Assembly (NCBI RefSeq): GCF_017591425.1 | Contig: NW_024467120.1 | Location: 6,014,001 to 6,078,000 of the forward strand | Direction of reading: 5' to 3' | Origin: Ochotona curzoniae | Taxonomy: Eukaryota; Chordata; Mammalia; Lagomorpha; Ochotonidae | DNA length: 64,000 nucleotides | Part shown: positions 10,420 to 22,664 of the stretch, piece after piece | Layout: every line of letters starts with the position of its first letter | Position numbering within the stretch: position 1 is the stretch's first letter | The notes under the pieces: model-generated | The model's database searches: none | Told to the model about the DNA's origin: nothing | The model's input: the letters and a program-made list of their open reading frames with translations, nothing else | Program-made: the position numbers and the translations under genes

Positions 10420-11398
10420 GTGAAAGGGCTTTGAAAACACGATTTCAGAAAAACCCGAACTGATTATGCAACCAAGTATGCCAGAATTTACATTCAAACA
10501 ATTCAGCAGGTGGGAGCTGGCATGTGGCACGGCTGTCTGCTGGGAGTGGGAAATTTAGAGGAGCTGTCTTTGTGGGCGCTCAAGCTACAAGACACAGAAG
10601 AGAGGCAGGGAGCTCATCTGGTCTTGCTTTGCCTCTAGTCCTCCAATCTTCCCTGCGTCTCTGTTGTTATAACTGATCTGGAAGCAGGCTGGCAAGAACG
10701 CCTGGGAAAATCAGAGGCAGGTTCATTGTGCCGAATATAAGGGTCAGGGCATGGAATCCACTTGAGAGCAAAGAGCAAATGGTCTCGAATGCATCACCAA
10801 TCATATCAGATAGATTAGGATAGGTTCAACCAAAGTGACCTGTAAACAGTTTGTGTTCACATGAAATGATAGCATTAAATCATGGCATTAAAACAGATCA
10901 CTCCAATGAAAGGAAATGAACTTTGTGTTAGGAGAGAAATGCTTCATCCTACCAGGAGTGAACTAGAAAAAAAAGTTACAGTTATCAGATGACCACTGGG
11001 AGAGCATTCTTGGAATGTGCTAGCACTGCTGGTGTAGAAAGAGAGGGGAAGAGTTTGTGTGGTCCAACATCTACAAGCCCAACCTAATCTGATCACAGGA
11101 GTCAGCAAGCTCAGGTCTGGTTGCTACTGCAGAGAGAAGGATGGAAAGATTGGCCCAGATGAATTCACCCAACAGCTGACTCAGCTGAAACCTTGAGGCC
11201 CACCTGCTACATACACTGATTTCCCCATTGGTAAGCCTGTTTGATTAGATTTCCATGACCTGCAGTGGGAACGGGGACTGCCTTAACTGACAGTATTCCA
11301 CCTTTAAAAACACCAAAGCACTCTCTCCTAGAAGAGCTTCCAACAAACTTTACATTTCAGATAGATTTTGCAAAGGCTTGTGCTTTCCTGATTCTTTT
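10420..11398. other. Unique intergenic DNA
   Basis: Moderate-GC unique sequence without an identifiable exon. If the exon candidate at 10343-10387 is real, 10420-10720 would hold its minus-strand upstream region. No TATA box or CpG island is evident there. Confidence 0.45.
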
Positions 11399-11399
11399 T

Positions 11400-11530
11400 T
11401 GTAAAAATGTATGTATTTATTTGAAAGGCAGAGCTACAGAGAGAGAGAAAGAATAACACAGAGGGAGAATTTCCATGCACTGGTTCACCCCCCAGATGAC
11501 TGCAACTCCCAGGGCTGAGCCCCAAAGTGA
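11400..11530 (-). mobile_element. CSINE-type SINE, 3' part only
   Basis: The reversed 3' half is present: GTATTTATTTGAAAGGCAGA, a GAGAGAGA tract and TGCACTGGTTCACCCCCCAG. The tRNA-like head is missing. Confidence 0.8.
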
Positions 11531-13374
11531 AGGGCTCAGAAACAAAGTTTCTCACTTGCTTAGTCTTTCTCTTCAGCAAAGTGAGCCACAGAAACTCGAA
11601 CCTGTCTTTGCCAAAGCAAGCCTTAAAGTCTGAAAATATTTCTCTATTCTGCTTTTCTATTTTGGAGTTCATCATGAAGACATTGTCTGATGAGCATATC
11701 TGAAGGACGACTGTAACATCCTATTTCAGAAGGGATCCTTTTCGTACCAACAGGGAGGACCAGGGCTCAGAGAGCACGAGAACAGTCTGAACAGGTGTTG
11801 AGTTTCCCACTGGTCTGTGACCAGGAGATCACACTCAGGCTCAGCCATGCTTCTGTGTGGCTTTCTATGTTTCATCAACCCTAAGCCTAAAAAGAGATGG
11901 TTCGCCCCAAGTCTTTAGGCCTCAATTCTAGATGCAAATAAACCTTGAGTGACACAAATTTGCTATGCTTTTCATTTGTTAAGTTCTATTTTGCTGTAGG
12001 GGTGTTACCCATACTGTTGAGTGATAGACAGCCAGAAGAAACCCCTTTCTTCACCCGTTACCTAATCTGTCTGGTATCCTGTATTCACTGAAAATGTATT
12101 CTGTGTGGCACTGGTTACATTGGCTATCGAATTCTTGATAAATTCATTCATACTGAGCTCTTCTTCATGGCTAATCTTGGCAATGAAAATTTTAATTTGG
12201 TACCAAGACACCTTTCACAAACACAGAAGATCTATACATGTCTGGCCGATTAATACATGCATTAGTGAAATAAACATGTGAACCCATTTACAGAGTACAT
12301 ACAGCTACTCACTAACCTCCCAAAATGCAATTTCTAAGAAATGAATTTCCTCTACAAATGAATTTCTAAGAGAATCTGAAACAAAATAGCCACTGATTTT
12401 TTTTTGAAGAAGAAGCATCTTCTAAGAGACATTTGAGTCACACATAATTCATACACTTTCACAAACAGCCAACTACATGGGCAGAAGTATTCGCAATAAT
12501 AAAAAAAAAAGTCTGAGTAAAGGAGAAAGGTGTTGGGCAGCCCACCCTTAAAGCTAGCATGAACAGCATCCGGCATTCAGAAAGACCTGTACAGGAGGCT
12601 CTGTCTGGGCCTGGCAACCAGCCGCTCCAACCCCCTTCCCATCCTGTGCAGCCTCATGTTTACACAGGGAAAATGAAACTGGCGCCAGTGTTAATAAAGC
12701 ATAATTTATAAGCTGAGAAGAGAACTCAGCATGCGTTTCCTTTTCAAGTGAAACAGACTGCTACTTTAGAATCAACTGAAAATGGAGACATGTTTCGGAA
12801 ACCAAGGCAACTGCTGAATCCCCAGCCCCATGGTACCTCCTTGGAGCTACCCTGCATGCAGCTGGCAGGACTAAGCCACAGAAATGATGGATCTGACACA
12901 TCTCCTCTAACAGTTGCAGATAACAGATTCTTCTAACAAGGCTTTCTGGGGGACCCCAAAGGCTGTGAGACCTCCCATCTAGGAAGGGGTATCCAGGTAC
13001 CCAAGGTCAGACAACTTAATTGCCAGAAAAAGTCTAGAGGCCAAAATCCATTTCTCACCTGCTAGGTACCATTTCAGAGATGTGTGAAAGTCAGTTCCTT
13101 TCCCAGACACAGATTTTAAGGTATACAGCCCTGATTTTCCCTATTCTATTCTTCTGGTTTTGTTTCAAGAACCAGTTACTCCTATCTGACCCAGCTCACT
13201 TTGCTCCTAGCATAGCATCTGAAATCATGTAACTGAACATAGAAGTTTGCCCACATTCACATTTCTCCAAATTCCAAGCCCAAGTTTAACCCAAGAAGAG
13301 CAGAAGAAAAGAGCTCTCAGGGCAGGAGAGCCATCCTTGGAATACAAACCCGGCTTCTTCATCATCGGATTCCA
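11531..13374. other. Unique intergenic DNA
   Basis: No exon or repeat recognised. About 12640-12760 is compositionally tidy and may be constrained (GGCGCCAGTGTTAATAAAGC), but nothing identifies it. Confidence 0.45.
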
Positions 13375-13377
13375 GAG

Positions 13378-13660
13378 CAGACCTGTGCCTTGTGCATCAA
13401 GAGGACCACACTCCAAGTGCCTGGATTGGAGTCCCAGGTCCCACTAGCAGTTCAAGCTTCTGGTTAATATGAACCCTGGGAGGAAGGGATGATAGTTCAG
13501 GAGTTGAGTTCCTGGTATCCCTGTGAGAGACCCGGGTTGACTTCTCAGTTTCAGTTCAACCCCGGCAACTGGGGTGTGAACCAAACAATTGGGAGTCTCT
13601 TTCCTTCTCTGACTTCCAAATGAATGTAAGAAAATACATAAACTTTATATAAATAAAATA
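13378..13660 (+). mobile_element. CSINE-type SINE, alternate subfamily, 5' truncated
   Basis: It follows the subfamily order GCCTGGATTGGAGTCCCAGG, CTTCTGGTTAATATGAACCC, CCCTGGGAGGAAGGGATGAT, GAGACCCGGGTTGACTTCTC and an A-rich end near 13650. The head is lost. Confidence 0.7.
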
Positions 13661-15021
13661 GGTTGTTTTTGTTACCTTTCCCCTAGGGCTCACAATAATT
13701 TTATCCCTTTTTTTAGGACTTTTTTGAACTTCTAGATTTTTCCATTCCAGGCCTTCCCCAAGGGCCTGATTGCTGAGTTCACTAGCTCCAGAGTTTGCAT
13801 TGGACTTCATGCATCTGGATTTCCACCACGCATTGAGCTTTTGTTTTTATGTTTAGGCTCGCATTACTACTTTCCTGTCCTTGGTATCATTTGTTGCTGT
13901 GTTTAGATCCTTAGCATTAAATAACTCCCTGTCATATATGTGAATGGCAATAATAGCGTATTGAGCGTGAGATCCCCTTCGGGATGGATGCTCACCACCA
14001 GAACAGGTCAATTATACTGACTCTCTGGCTAATCCCTTCCATTAAATACAAGAGCCAGGGCACTTCATGTAGTACAAGAGTAAGATGCTGAGAGTAAAGC
14101 TGGGAGGTTACTAGCACCTGAGAAGAACACCTTGGCCTCTGAGATCCAGGTTGGTGCTAGAGAAAGGCATTAGATCTCGCAGGTGGCTACTTAGTGCTAT
14201 TTTGGGTTCCTTATTGTCTTTTAGAAAGTGCCTTAACAGAATACCTTGTGCTTTTTAAATCTTTCTATTACTAAGTTGCGCTGGCATATTTGATCAAGAT
14301 ATCCTCTTACCTATAAATCCATCAGAAATTAGAATTTATGAAGATATAAGCTACCAGTTCCTGGCTAAGTCATCAGTGACTTATTGAAAACAAGTCATTC
14401 AATACTGATGTATTGTTATTAATTTTTAGGGTTAACACTTGGATGAGACAGAGGGAGCCTTAGAGGAAATAAAAAACATTATAGATGAGAAAAAAGTAAG
14501 ATTGTTTACAGGTGAGGAAAGGATACATGGACGGAAAGGACAGAACGTGTCTCTAAGATTTATTCTGTTGCATCAGTGCTAGGATGGGCATAGAGAAGCA
14601 AAAGACAATCCAAAATAGACAAAGGACAGACAGAGACTAACTCCCAGTTCTGTAGGCCAATAGTATCTGCCTCTTTGTAGAGTAAGTTTGGTCCCTCCTC
14701 CTAGTCCTTATATATTTGTCTTTTATATAGAACATGGATGCTCTGGTTCCTTATATAAAATGACTGGCATAGTACCCATATTTGCATGTGAGCTACTCAC
14801 ATCTTCATGTATACACAAAATCATCTCTAGATTACTTAAAATCACTCACATAACATCAATGTCATGTCACCCATTGTTCTATCGTTCTGTTTAGGAAATC
14901 ACAACAAGGAAAAGAAAATGTGTATGTTTAGTACAGATGCAATCAGCATCGGCTTGTCTGCAGAGTGTAGCAGCAACATAATGCTTTAAGCATTGTTAGC
15001 TTTAATGAGCCTGTGTTGGCT
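13661..15021. other. Unique intergenic DNA
   Basis: No gene or clear repeat recognised in this stretch. Confidence 0.5.
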
Positions 15022-15451
15022 TTAAGCCACCAGGACACAGACATGCCAGTAAGACACACCCTTTCTTTCCGCAGTTCTTCTGCTGAAGAATCTCACTGTA
15101 TCCATGACAAGCTTCTTCCCCAGAGATTTACATTAACCCCATTCCACAGCATCAATAAGAGTAACAGTTCCAGCCTTGTTTGTGCCAGTCGTGGTTATAT
15201 CTGCTCCCTGTCCACCGTCACTTATGAGGGGTGATGACCAAGTAGAATGTCTGGTCCCTCTTTAAGAGGTAAGACCACACACCAGTTCCCCCCAAAAAAG
15301 CCCAGGTCATCTTTAGGAGCATTGGTGCTGTGGCAATGCACACCATCAGCACCGCCTGAATCTCCTGAGTCCTTCCTGTGCTTGCCCATGTGGCCACAGC
15401 AGTGGCACAGGTGGCCCCCAGATTTCTGGTCTTCCTCAGTCTGGATGGCAA
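15022..15451 (-). pseudogene. RPL27A: Processed pseudogene of ribosomal protein L27a
   Basis: RPL27A encodes a large-subunit ribosomal protein (eL15/uL15 class, 148 residues). Minus-strand translation starts LPSRLRKTR at 15451, with the initiator ATG changed to TTG. It shifts frame to GKHRKDSGDSGGADGVHCHS and continues to LKEGPDILLGHH. After stops and a further shift, TNKAGTVTLIDAV and VRFFSRRTAERKG follow, ending CVLVA plus TAA at 15024-15022. It has no introns. The RPL27A-like 3' UTR motif TCATTAAAGCTAAC follows on the minus strand at about 15000. Several frameshifts and in-frame stops make it dead. Ribosomal-protein retrocopies are common in mammals. Confidence 0.9.
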
Positions 15452-15488
15452 GCCAGCAGCCAAGATCAAACAACAGCAGCATACATTT

Positions 15489-15830
15489 TTTATTTACCTT
15501 CTTAAAAAAAAAGAAGAAAGAAAAGCTTTTAAGTCAGGTAGATAGAAAAATAAAGAGACAGAAAGCTCCCATTCACCGGTTCAGTTCTCACATGTCCACA
15601 ACATCCCAAGACTGGGCCAGCCCAAACAAGAAGCTGGGAACTCAATGCATGTCTCCCACATGGGTAACAGGGACTTAACCTCTTCAGCCATCACCTGCTA
15701 TCTCCCAGGCGCCCATTGGCAGCAAGGTAGAAACAGAAATAAACCTGGGCCTCTATATGAGATGCATTTCCACATGAGTTGCAGGAATTCTAAGCAACAT
15801 CATATCTGTCGCACCGAATGCCCACCCCAT
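15489..15830 (-). mobile_element. CSINE-type SINE
   Basis: The reversed landmarks are the poly-T side at 15489, CCCATTCACCGGTTCAGTTC, CTCAATGCATGTCTCCCACA and the head region near 15820. It lies directly beside the RPL27A pseudogene. Confidence 0.75.
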
Positions 15831-16217
15831 TTTTTAAAATAAATTTTTATCTCACACATGATGTTTATGGGATACTATGTAATGATTTAATAAGATATAC
15901 AGTGTGCTATTTTTTATTGCACAATAAGCATGTGTAATGATAATCATGTCTATATATTTCAAACATTACATTTTATAGTGAAAGCTTTCGAAACTCCATC
16001 TCCTAGCTCTTTTTTTAGGAAAATATATCAATGTTATCATTATTTATAGTCACCCTACATTTGGATCCATGGTTGATGGAATTCATAAATGTTGTACCTG
16101 TTGTCATAGAAATCCAATAGTATTTGCCAAACAATCAGCTCATCACCACCTCCTTTCTAGCAGAAAGTGCCTTAATAAAGCCAACCTAAATATGAGAGCA
16201 TTTTGCTATGTGCCTCT
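15831..16217. other. Unique AT-rich DNA
   Basis: No gene or repeat recognised. Confidence 0.5.
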
Positions 16218-16261
16218 TTAAAAAAGAAAGATTTGCTTATTTTTATTAGAAAAGCAGATTT
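16218..16261 (-). mobile_element. Older CSINE, first half of a split copy
   Basis: The A-rich end of a minus-strand SINE (TTAAAAAAGAAAGATTTGCT on plus), interrupted at 16261 by a younger plus-strand SINE. It continues at 16608. Confidence 0.8.
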
Positions 16262-16607
16262 CGGGCCCGGCAGAGTGGCCTAGCGACTAAAGTTCTCGCC
16301 TTGAATGCACCGGGATCCCATATGGATGCCGGTTCTAATCCCAGCAGCTCCACTTCCCATCCAGCTCCCTGCCTGTGGCCTGGGAAAGCAGTCGAGGACA
16401 GTCCAAAGCCTTGCGACCCTGCACCCGTATGGAAGACCTGGAGGAAATTCCTGGATCCTGGCTTCGGCTCGGCATAGCATTGGCCGTTGCGCTCACTTGG
16501 GGAGTGAATCATCGGATGGAAGATCTTCCTCTCTGTCTCTCCTCCTGTCTGTATATCTGACTTTCCAATAAATAAAATAAATCTTAAAAAAAAAAGAAAA
16601 AAAAAGT
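16262..16607 (+). mobile_element. Young CSINE inserted in an older SINE
   Basis: Full-length copy from GGGCCCGGCAGAGTGGCC to an AATAAAATAAATCTT plus poly(A) end. It has an A-box-like GTGGCCTAGCGAC and B box GGTTCTAATCC, as expected of a tRNA-derived pol III element. A perfect 11-base target duplication, AAAGCAGATTT, lies at 16251-16261 and 16608-16618. A 156-codon antisense frame here is SINE-derived only. Confidence 0.95.
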
Positions 16608-16750
16608 AAAGCAGATTTACAGAGAGAAGGAGAGACAGGAAGCAAAGATCTTCTATGCAGGGCCCTAAGGACATGGGCCATCCTCTACTGCTTTCCCTGT
16701 TAGGCCATGGGGCCACTGCTTAATCTGTTGAGCCATGGGATTGGCCCCAC
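16608..16750 (-). mobile_element. Older CSINE, second half of a split copy
   Basis: It resumes the minus-strand SINE: GCAGATTTACAGAGAGAAGG, CATCCTCTACTGCTTTCCCT, and the head GGGGCCAATCCCATGG reading on minus from about 16748. Confidence 0.8.
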
Positions 16751-16812
16751 CATATACATCTTTAAATTAGCCCCTAAAGCCTGAGAAACTCAACAGGTTG
16801 AAGGATATTGAG

Positions 16813-17130
16813 TTGGGGGCGGTCAGTGGCACAATAGGCTAATCTTCCCCTTATAGTGTGGGCATCCCATATGGGTACCGGTCCTGGCTGCTCCACTTCC
16901 CTTCTAGCTCCCTGCTTAGGAAATGAAGAAGCAGAGGAGCATGGCATGATCCTTGGACCCATGCACCCTTGTGGGAAACCCAGAAGAAGCTCCTGGCTCC
17001 TGGTTTTGGAGCAGCTCAACTCCAGGCTTTGTGGCCATTTGGAGAATGAACAAGGGGATGGGAGATCTCTTTTTCTCTGTGTGTCTCTACTTCTCTTGGT
17101 CTCATTGCTTCCACGCTCTTGGTTTTTGAG
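16813..17130 (+). mobile_element. CSINE-type SINE
   Basis: GGGGGCGGTCAGTGGCACAA head, GGGCATCCCATATGGGTACC, CTCCTGGCTCCTGGTTTTGG and a TCTCTGTGTGTCTCTACTTC tail region. The A-rich end is decayed. Confidence 0.85.
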
Positions 17131-17520
17131 TACTATTTCCATAAATCCACACGGCTAGAGGCCAGGGCATCCTGGTGGTTATGGGAAAATGGTATCAAAT
17201 CACTTGCCTCCTGCTACCTTGGTTTGCCTTGGTAGTACAGTTTTAATAGTGTCTTACCTCTGTGTCCTCCAACACTGACTGCATGCTGTGTGGTGACAGA
17301 CCCACAGCTCTCTTGTCCAAAAGGCTGGGCATGGTCAGTAGAAGGTCTTCAGGACAAGGCTTCCAGGGTGGGGAATTTGAAAATAAAGACAGTAGTTGCT
17401 TCACTTTTGGTTTTTTAATATTCCAGCTGAAAAAAAAAATCAGCAAGAACTCTCTCATCACATAGATAATCCAAATGTGAAGCAAACAAAATTTCCTTTT
17501 GATTTCTAAATAGAGAAGGT
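17131..17520. other. Unique intergenic DNA
   Basis: No recognisable gene or repeat. Confidence 0.5.
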
Positions 17521-17600
17521 AAAACAAACAAACAAACAAAAAACAAAAACAAAAGAAAAACCGAAATAAAAGAAAAAAAATAAAGCAGAAGTAGAAAAAG
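17521..17600. repeat. A-rich low-complexity tract
   Basis: (AAAC)n-like and poly(A) stretches such as AAAACAAACAAACAAACAAA. Possibly the remnant of an old retroposon tail. Confidence 0.75.
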
Positions 17601-18590
17601 ATTACTAAATTAAAGATTGTAGGTAAAGGAATGCCAGTCGCTATTCTTTACACATTTTTTGACAACTTTCTGTCAGTGTAAAATGTTTAAATAGAAAAAT
17701 GGTGGGGAAAGATTAAAAATCACCCAGGATTAGAGAACCGGTATGTGGCATTCTAGTATAAATTGTTGGTCACATCTCAATGACTCAGATACGACGTTCA
17801 TCAAACTAATTTATTCACTTATTTCTATGATATAATCATTAAACTGGAACTGGTCTCCCGTCGTTCCATCTCTTAGTTATCTTTCATGCTCTGCTTGGTG
17901 ACAAGCCTCTCTCCACTTTCAAGAGCTAGAAAAGCAACTACAATTACAACTTCACTTTCTGTGTATTTCCACTCCCATAGCTTATAGGACATAGATAAAT
18001 TTACAGTCAGAGGGTCCGATGACAGTTCCAGGTACTGGAGAGAGTGGAACACGTGGGCTTACCATTCCCAAGGAATGAGGTTTCTGTCTAGAATAATGGA
18101 GATGGTATGGAGAGAGATGGTCCTGATAGTTGCCAAGCTGGGTGGGTGGGCTTCCCGCCACTAAACTTCTAAAAATCATCAATGTGGTCTGTAATATGTG
18201 ATGTAGATTTAATTACAATGAAGTAAAAAACAGAAAGGAGAACCTTTGTCCTCGCAGCTCTTTTGAAATGTGAAAGCATTCTTGTCGGGTCACAGAGTAA
18301 AAACCTTTGTCTCCTTCCCATGGCTTGGTTCATTGCTGGAGGAAAATTCCCACCTTGCAATAGACCCAAACCCCCGGATGAGAAGGGGAGTACCCGTCAA
18401 GCTCTCTGAGCCTCTGCTCCTGGGGAGACCTAGCCCTGTGTCCCCAAGACTTGCTAGCTCCCCAGCAGCTTACTGGGAGTGAAGGGAAAGGGGGAAAGAT
18501 TCACCATAGTGCTTCTTGTAATATACCTTGTTAGTGCTTGTAATCAACATGGCTAGGATGAAAGAATTCTGGCTTCAGAACAGAAATGCT
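17601..18590. other. Unique intergenic DNA
   Basis: No recognisable gene or repeat. Confidence 0.5.
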
Positions 18591-18599
18591 GTGCTTTAA

Positions 18600-19450
18600 A
18601 TTAAATCAGCTCCCTGCTGGGAGCCACTTACTCCTTTCTCCGCCACAGCCAGGGAAACCATTCAGAGGTTTCTCTGCATGGTTAGCAGCCTGAGTGACCT
18701 TCACTCTTCCCACTTAAAATGGATTCAAGATGATCACGCGGGCTTCAATAAAAGTCTGTCCTGGCTTCCCTATCTTCCAGCAGAGCTACCCACCTCCTCT
18801 GGACACACACCCCTAACACCACCACCACCCTGGAGGCGCTAAACCCTCCTCCAAACACATCCTCCGAGTACCTGGCTGCAGCAAAAGTGAGGTTTCTCAC
18901 CTCCTCAGTCGTGGCTGATGAGCGGTCAGCCAGATGGCCATTCCCCAGCCTCCCAGCATGAGTTTGAGTGACAGAAACCTTGCAAGAATGAAGTCGTCTT
19001 TGGGTCACCGCAGCTGCCTGGCCTTTGGCACCCCATCTCCCCCGCACACACCACCATTATCTGTTGAATAGTAGACAAAGGAAATTAGCTCTGCTTCCCT
19101 AGCCTCCCGTTACTTCCAGGCTGATTTAAACAAGGAAACAAGGAGATGCCCTTCACTTTCCTCCAAAAGGTACAAATGCCAGCTGTTCAAAAAATGCAAA
19201 CATGAAGCTCTGCGACCTTCCTGCTCTGGTTCCTTTGTTAGGGCCGAGATGGGGGAAATGCATTTGATTTCCTGCCCTTGATGAAAGAGTTAATGGGCTT
19301 CCGAGAAAGCGACTTCACTACACACACCTCAGAGACTCTTGAACATTCAGCATTTCAGTTGGAGAAAGAAAAGCGGGAGCAAGGCTTCTTTGCCAGCCTT
19401 CAACAGCTGGTTTAACAATTTGACAGAGAATCTGTAGAGTTTCCTGGATC
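18600..19450. promoter_or_regulatory. Repeat-free candidate regulatory block
   Basis: Over 800 bases without any SINE, LINE or microsatellite, with mixed GC unlike its AT-rich flanks. Segments such as TGCATTTGATTTCCTGCC and GAGTTAATGGGC near 19260-19300 have the look of transcription-factor site clusters. A 100-codon minus frame at 18745-19047 has no protein resemblance. Enhancer or lncRNA exon are both possible; this is inference. Confidence 0.25.
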
Positions 19451-20350
19451 AGTGCAGCCCTGAAGTTGAAAGGAAGAAAAAAAAAATTTCTTCACCATTC
19501 CCGAGAAGCAACTGTGCCCCAGACCCTCATCTTTTAATGCCAGTGTGGCTAATAAACCAAGGGTAGGGATCTGAGCCTCGCTAGATCTGACATTCAGGGA
19601 AGTTGACACTGATCGCTCTAAGAGGCTTGTGTTGCTTGCACCTCTTGCTATTTGTTGCTATGGGGAAAATGGAATTATAGCAAACAAGCTTATGACTGCG
19701 GAGAAATGCCTTTAAACATCAGATGTCTCAGAGTCCTGGAGGCTGGGAGGCCAAAGCCAAGGGGTCCACAGAGTAGGTTTCCTGGGATGCCTTCCCTTGG
19801 CTTGCATAAGGCAGTATCCGAATGAGTTCTCACATGGCCCTGTGTTCTGTGCATACAGTCTGTCTCTTAGGAGGATATCCTCTCTACTTAAAAAGGGCTC
19901 CATTCTAATAACCTTTCTCAGCCTGTCACCTCCTTAAAGGCCTTCTCTGCAAAAATAGTCATATTGAACTTGACAGTGAACTTTGAGACTGAATTTAAAA
20001 GGCACAGCACATGAGTTTTTAAAGGCTTTCATTCTGCCGTAGGCAGTGGACTGTTGTCAGAGGGGGAGCCCTTAGAAGCACAGTGAAGAGAAACTAAAAG
20101 ACAAAAGGCAACAGATGAAATGAAGATAGCCTGAACTTCAGCCTATTGGTGGTAAAGAACTAGGATACACACTGAAAAGGTTCATGGGAAAGTGAGCAGT
20201 TCTGGGGAGCAATGAGGAAAGATGATCTCAGGCTATCAGGAAGTACTGATACCACAAGATCAAGTGGAAAATGCATCCACTGAAACTGAAGTGTAGGCAC
20301 ACCATGTCAACAACCCAAACTTTGTCACCTGTTGCCTGTATAACTTTAAC
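19451..20350. other. Unique intergenic DNA
   Basis: No recognisable gene or repeat. Confidence 0.5.
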
Positions 20351-20362
20351 AATGTATTTAAC

Positions 20363-20696
20363 TGAGGGGAAGGGAGTAGAGCCATGACTCAATGGGCTAA
20401 TTCTCTACCTTGTGGCATTGGGCATCCCATATGTGCCCATTGGTGCCCCAATTGCTGCATTTCTGATCCAGTTCTCTGCTTAGAATCTGGGAACACAGCA
20501 AAGGATGACCCATGGCTTTGCATCCCCTGCAATCACATGAGAGATTCAAAAGAGGCTCCTGGCTCCAAGCGTAGGGTCAGCTTAGCTCTGGCTGCTGTGG
20601 CCATTTGAGCGAGTGAATCAGCCGAGAGGAGACCTTATTTCCCTCTCTCCTTCTCTGTGTAAACCTACCTTTCCAATAAAAATAAAAATAAAATAA
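20363..20696 (+). mobile_element. CSINE-type SINE with target duplication
   Basis: The head GAGTAGAGCCATGACTCAAT, GGGCATCCCATATGTGCCCA and the (AATAAAA)n tail are all present. The 12-base target duplication AATGTATTTAAC lies at 20351-20362 and 20697-20708. Confidence 0.9.
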
Positions 20697-21009
20697 AATG
20701 TATTTAACCATTCTAGGCGTATTACCTCTTGGATCAAGTTGAAGTTAGAGAATTAACCTCATTGGGTTGGCTCATGCTTTATGGATGTGGGGAAGATATC
20801 ATCATCAAATCTTTCAGGCATATTTCCGAGTTTCTACCGCTGATAGTTCAGAAAGTTTCCCTTGCCAGGTGTACTTCAGCTGACTTCTGAAGAATTCCAG
20901 TGATCCAGAGAACTATGGAAGAAAATGTTTTCTTTTCCATGAACAGCCTTATGGCATCACAGACTGGTAAACTAGAAACCAGTTCTCAAAAATACTATTT
21001 AACTTTATG

Positions 21010-21302
21010 TTTTGGGGGCAGGAAGTTGGCATGGCGGTCACGTTGCTGCTCATGATGTCCCCAACCCATATTGGACTGCTTGGTTCAGGAGCTCCTCTGC
21101 TTCCCACCCAGCCTCCTGATAATGTTCCTCTTCTGAGACAGCAGAGCATGGCTCAAGAACCTGGGTTCCTGTCATTCATGTGGGCCACCCAACTGGAGTT
21201 CCTGATCCTGTCTTTAGCCTTATCCAACCCCAGATATTGTGGACATTTGGGACAATGAGTTCCTTTGTGAAGGATGTTTGTGTGTATTTCAAATAAAATA
21301 AT
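21010..21302 (+). mobile_element. CSINE-type SINE
   Basis: GTTTTGGGGGCAGGAAGTTG head, GCTTCCCACCCAGCCTCCTG, GCTCAAGAACCTGGGTTCCT and a TTTCAAATAAAATAATGG tail. Confidence 0.85.
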
Positions 21303-21910
21303 GGTGGTTGTGGGGAATCTTACATAGCTGTGTTTGGTTAATTCCAATAGTGTTTTCACGATCACTGGTCTGTTGGCATACCATACAATTGTTTCAAAAG
21401 TGTTGACTATTTCATTTCTTATACTTGGAACTTGGATTCTCCATAATTAACGATGCAAAACGAGGAACATCTTGGGAAGTAAAATATCTTGGTACAATGT
21501 TTATATATACAACTTTCTAGTCAAATTTCTAACCCAAAATCATGAATCATTCTATACAACGTATCCCCCACCTGCTAATTCATTAACACCTTCAATAATG
21601 AGTCATCCATCTTCCTGGGGCTAGGGTTGTCTTGCGCTGGCATCTATACCTTTCACTGGCTGGTGGCAGATTGCAGTAGTATTTTTTTTTTCTGTCTCCT
21701 GCTTATCTCTCTACCCTGCCTCTCACCTTATCAATGATGCAAGCACAGGGAGGCAAAGTCATTTCAAAGTTCTTCATAAGCTGATCTGACAATAAAGAGC
21801 CTCCTTTTCTCTCGGTGTTAAAGCTGATGGATGACAATCCACTAAACTGCACAACAGTAAAGGATTGTGAAGTGTTTTCTAAAAGTATGGATGAGAGAGT
21901 GAGAGCCGGC
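21303..21910. other. Unique intergenic DNA
   Basis: No recognisable gene or repeat. Confidence 0.5.
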
Positions 21911-21919
21911 TTCTAGATC

Positions 21920-22270
21920 TCTCAATGGTCATTTCCTGTGTTTCCCACATTGTGGTTCTGGGAGCCAATAAACTCCTGTTGTTTGCTTATGCTACTTCAA
22001 GTGACATTGCAGTTACATGTAAGTATGAGCATTATTTGAAGAGTAAGTATAATTCATCCTCTTCAAACCGGCTCTTAAAATGTTTGAAAACTATCATTAC
22101 AGAGATTGTAGCTTTATTGTCCAAACCAGGGGAATTTTGAGAGTGAAACAAAATGCGATTTGCAATTATGCTGGGTGCAGTCGTCACAAACGTTAAGTGT
22201 TCTAGCATCATTATTGTTAGCCTACCCTTTTTCAGTCCACACCTTCCAGCTTTCTTCACACTTGCATGAA
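21920..22270. promoter_or_regulatory. Candidate conserved noncoding block
   Basis: Repeat-free AT-rich sequence with clean octamer/homeodomain-like strings such as GCGATTTGCAATTATGC (22154 onward) and CATCATTATTGTTAGCC. No coding support. Conservation is inferred only from texture. Confidence 0.22.
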
Positions 22271-22664
22271 AGCTGCAATTACAAATGCCCCAGCTACATG
22301 GATCTCACCCTTCAGACTCTAACCATTTGGCAACATCTCGCCTGGGATGCTGCTGCACCTTATATTGGATCAAGTATTCAAATGTGGCTGATCAGGGCAA
22401 TAGAACTTTAATTTTGGAGAATGTGTCACCACTGATCCAGCAGATGCAGCCTAAGATTCAATCTCCCTCTTAACACTTTCTGTTTTGGCTGACACCTGGT
22501 TGGTGCTCAAGTACCATAACAAATAAATTACTCATTTTGATCTGGAAGTTAACAATAATTCAGTTGGCTTTTGGGGTGGGAACTCATCTTGTCTGGATAT
22601 TTTTGTTGTTGTCGTCATTTTAGTTTGGGTTTTACTTTCCTCTTTCATCTCTGTGGATAAGGCA

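Noticed and set aside
15247..15678. 143-codon plus-strand frame
   Set aside because: Antisense to the RPL27A pseudogene and then into a SINE.
16246..16716. 156-codon minus-strand frame, the longest in the window
   Set aside because: It lies within two nested SINE copies; the frame is antisense SINE sequence.
18745..19047. 100-codon minus frame with charged residues
   Set aside because: No known domain; short and without exon boundaries that would make a protein.
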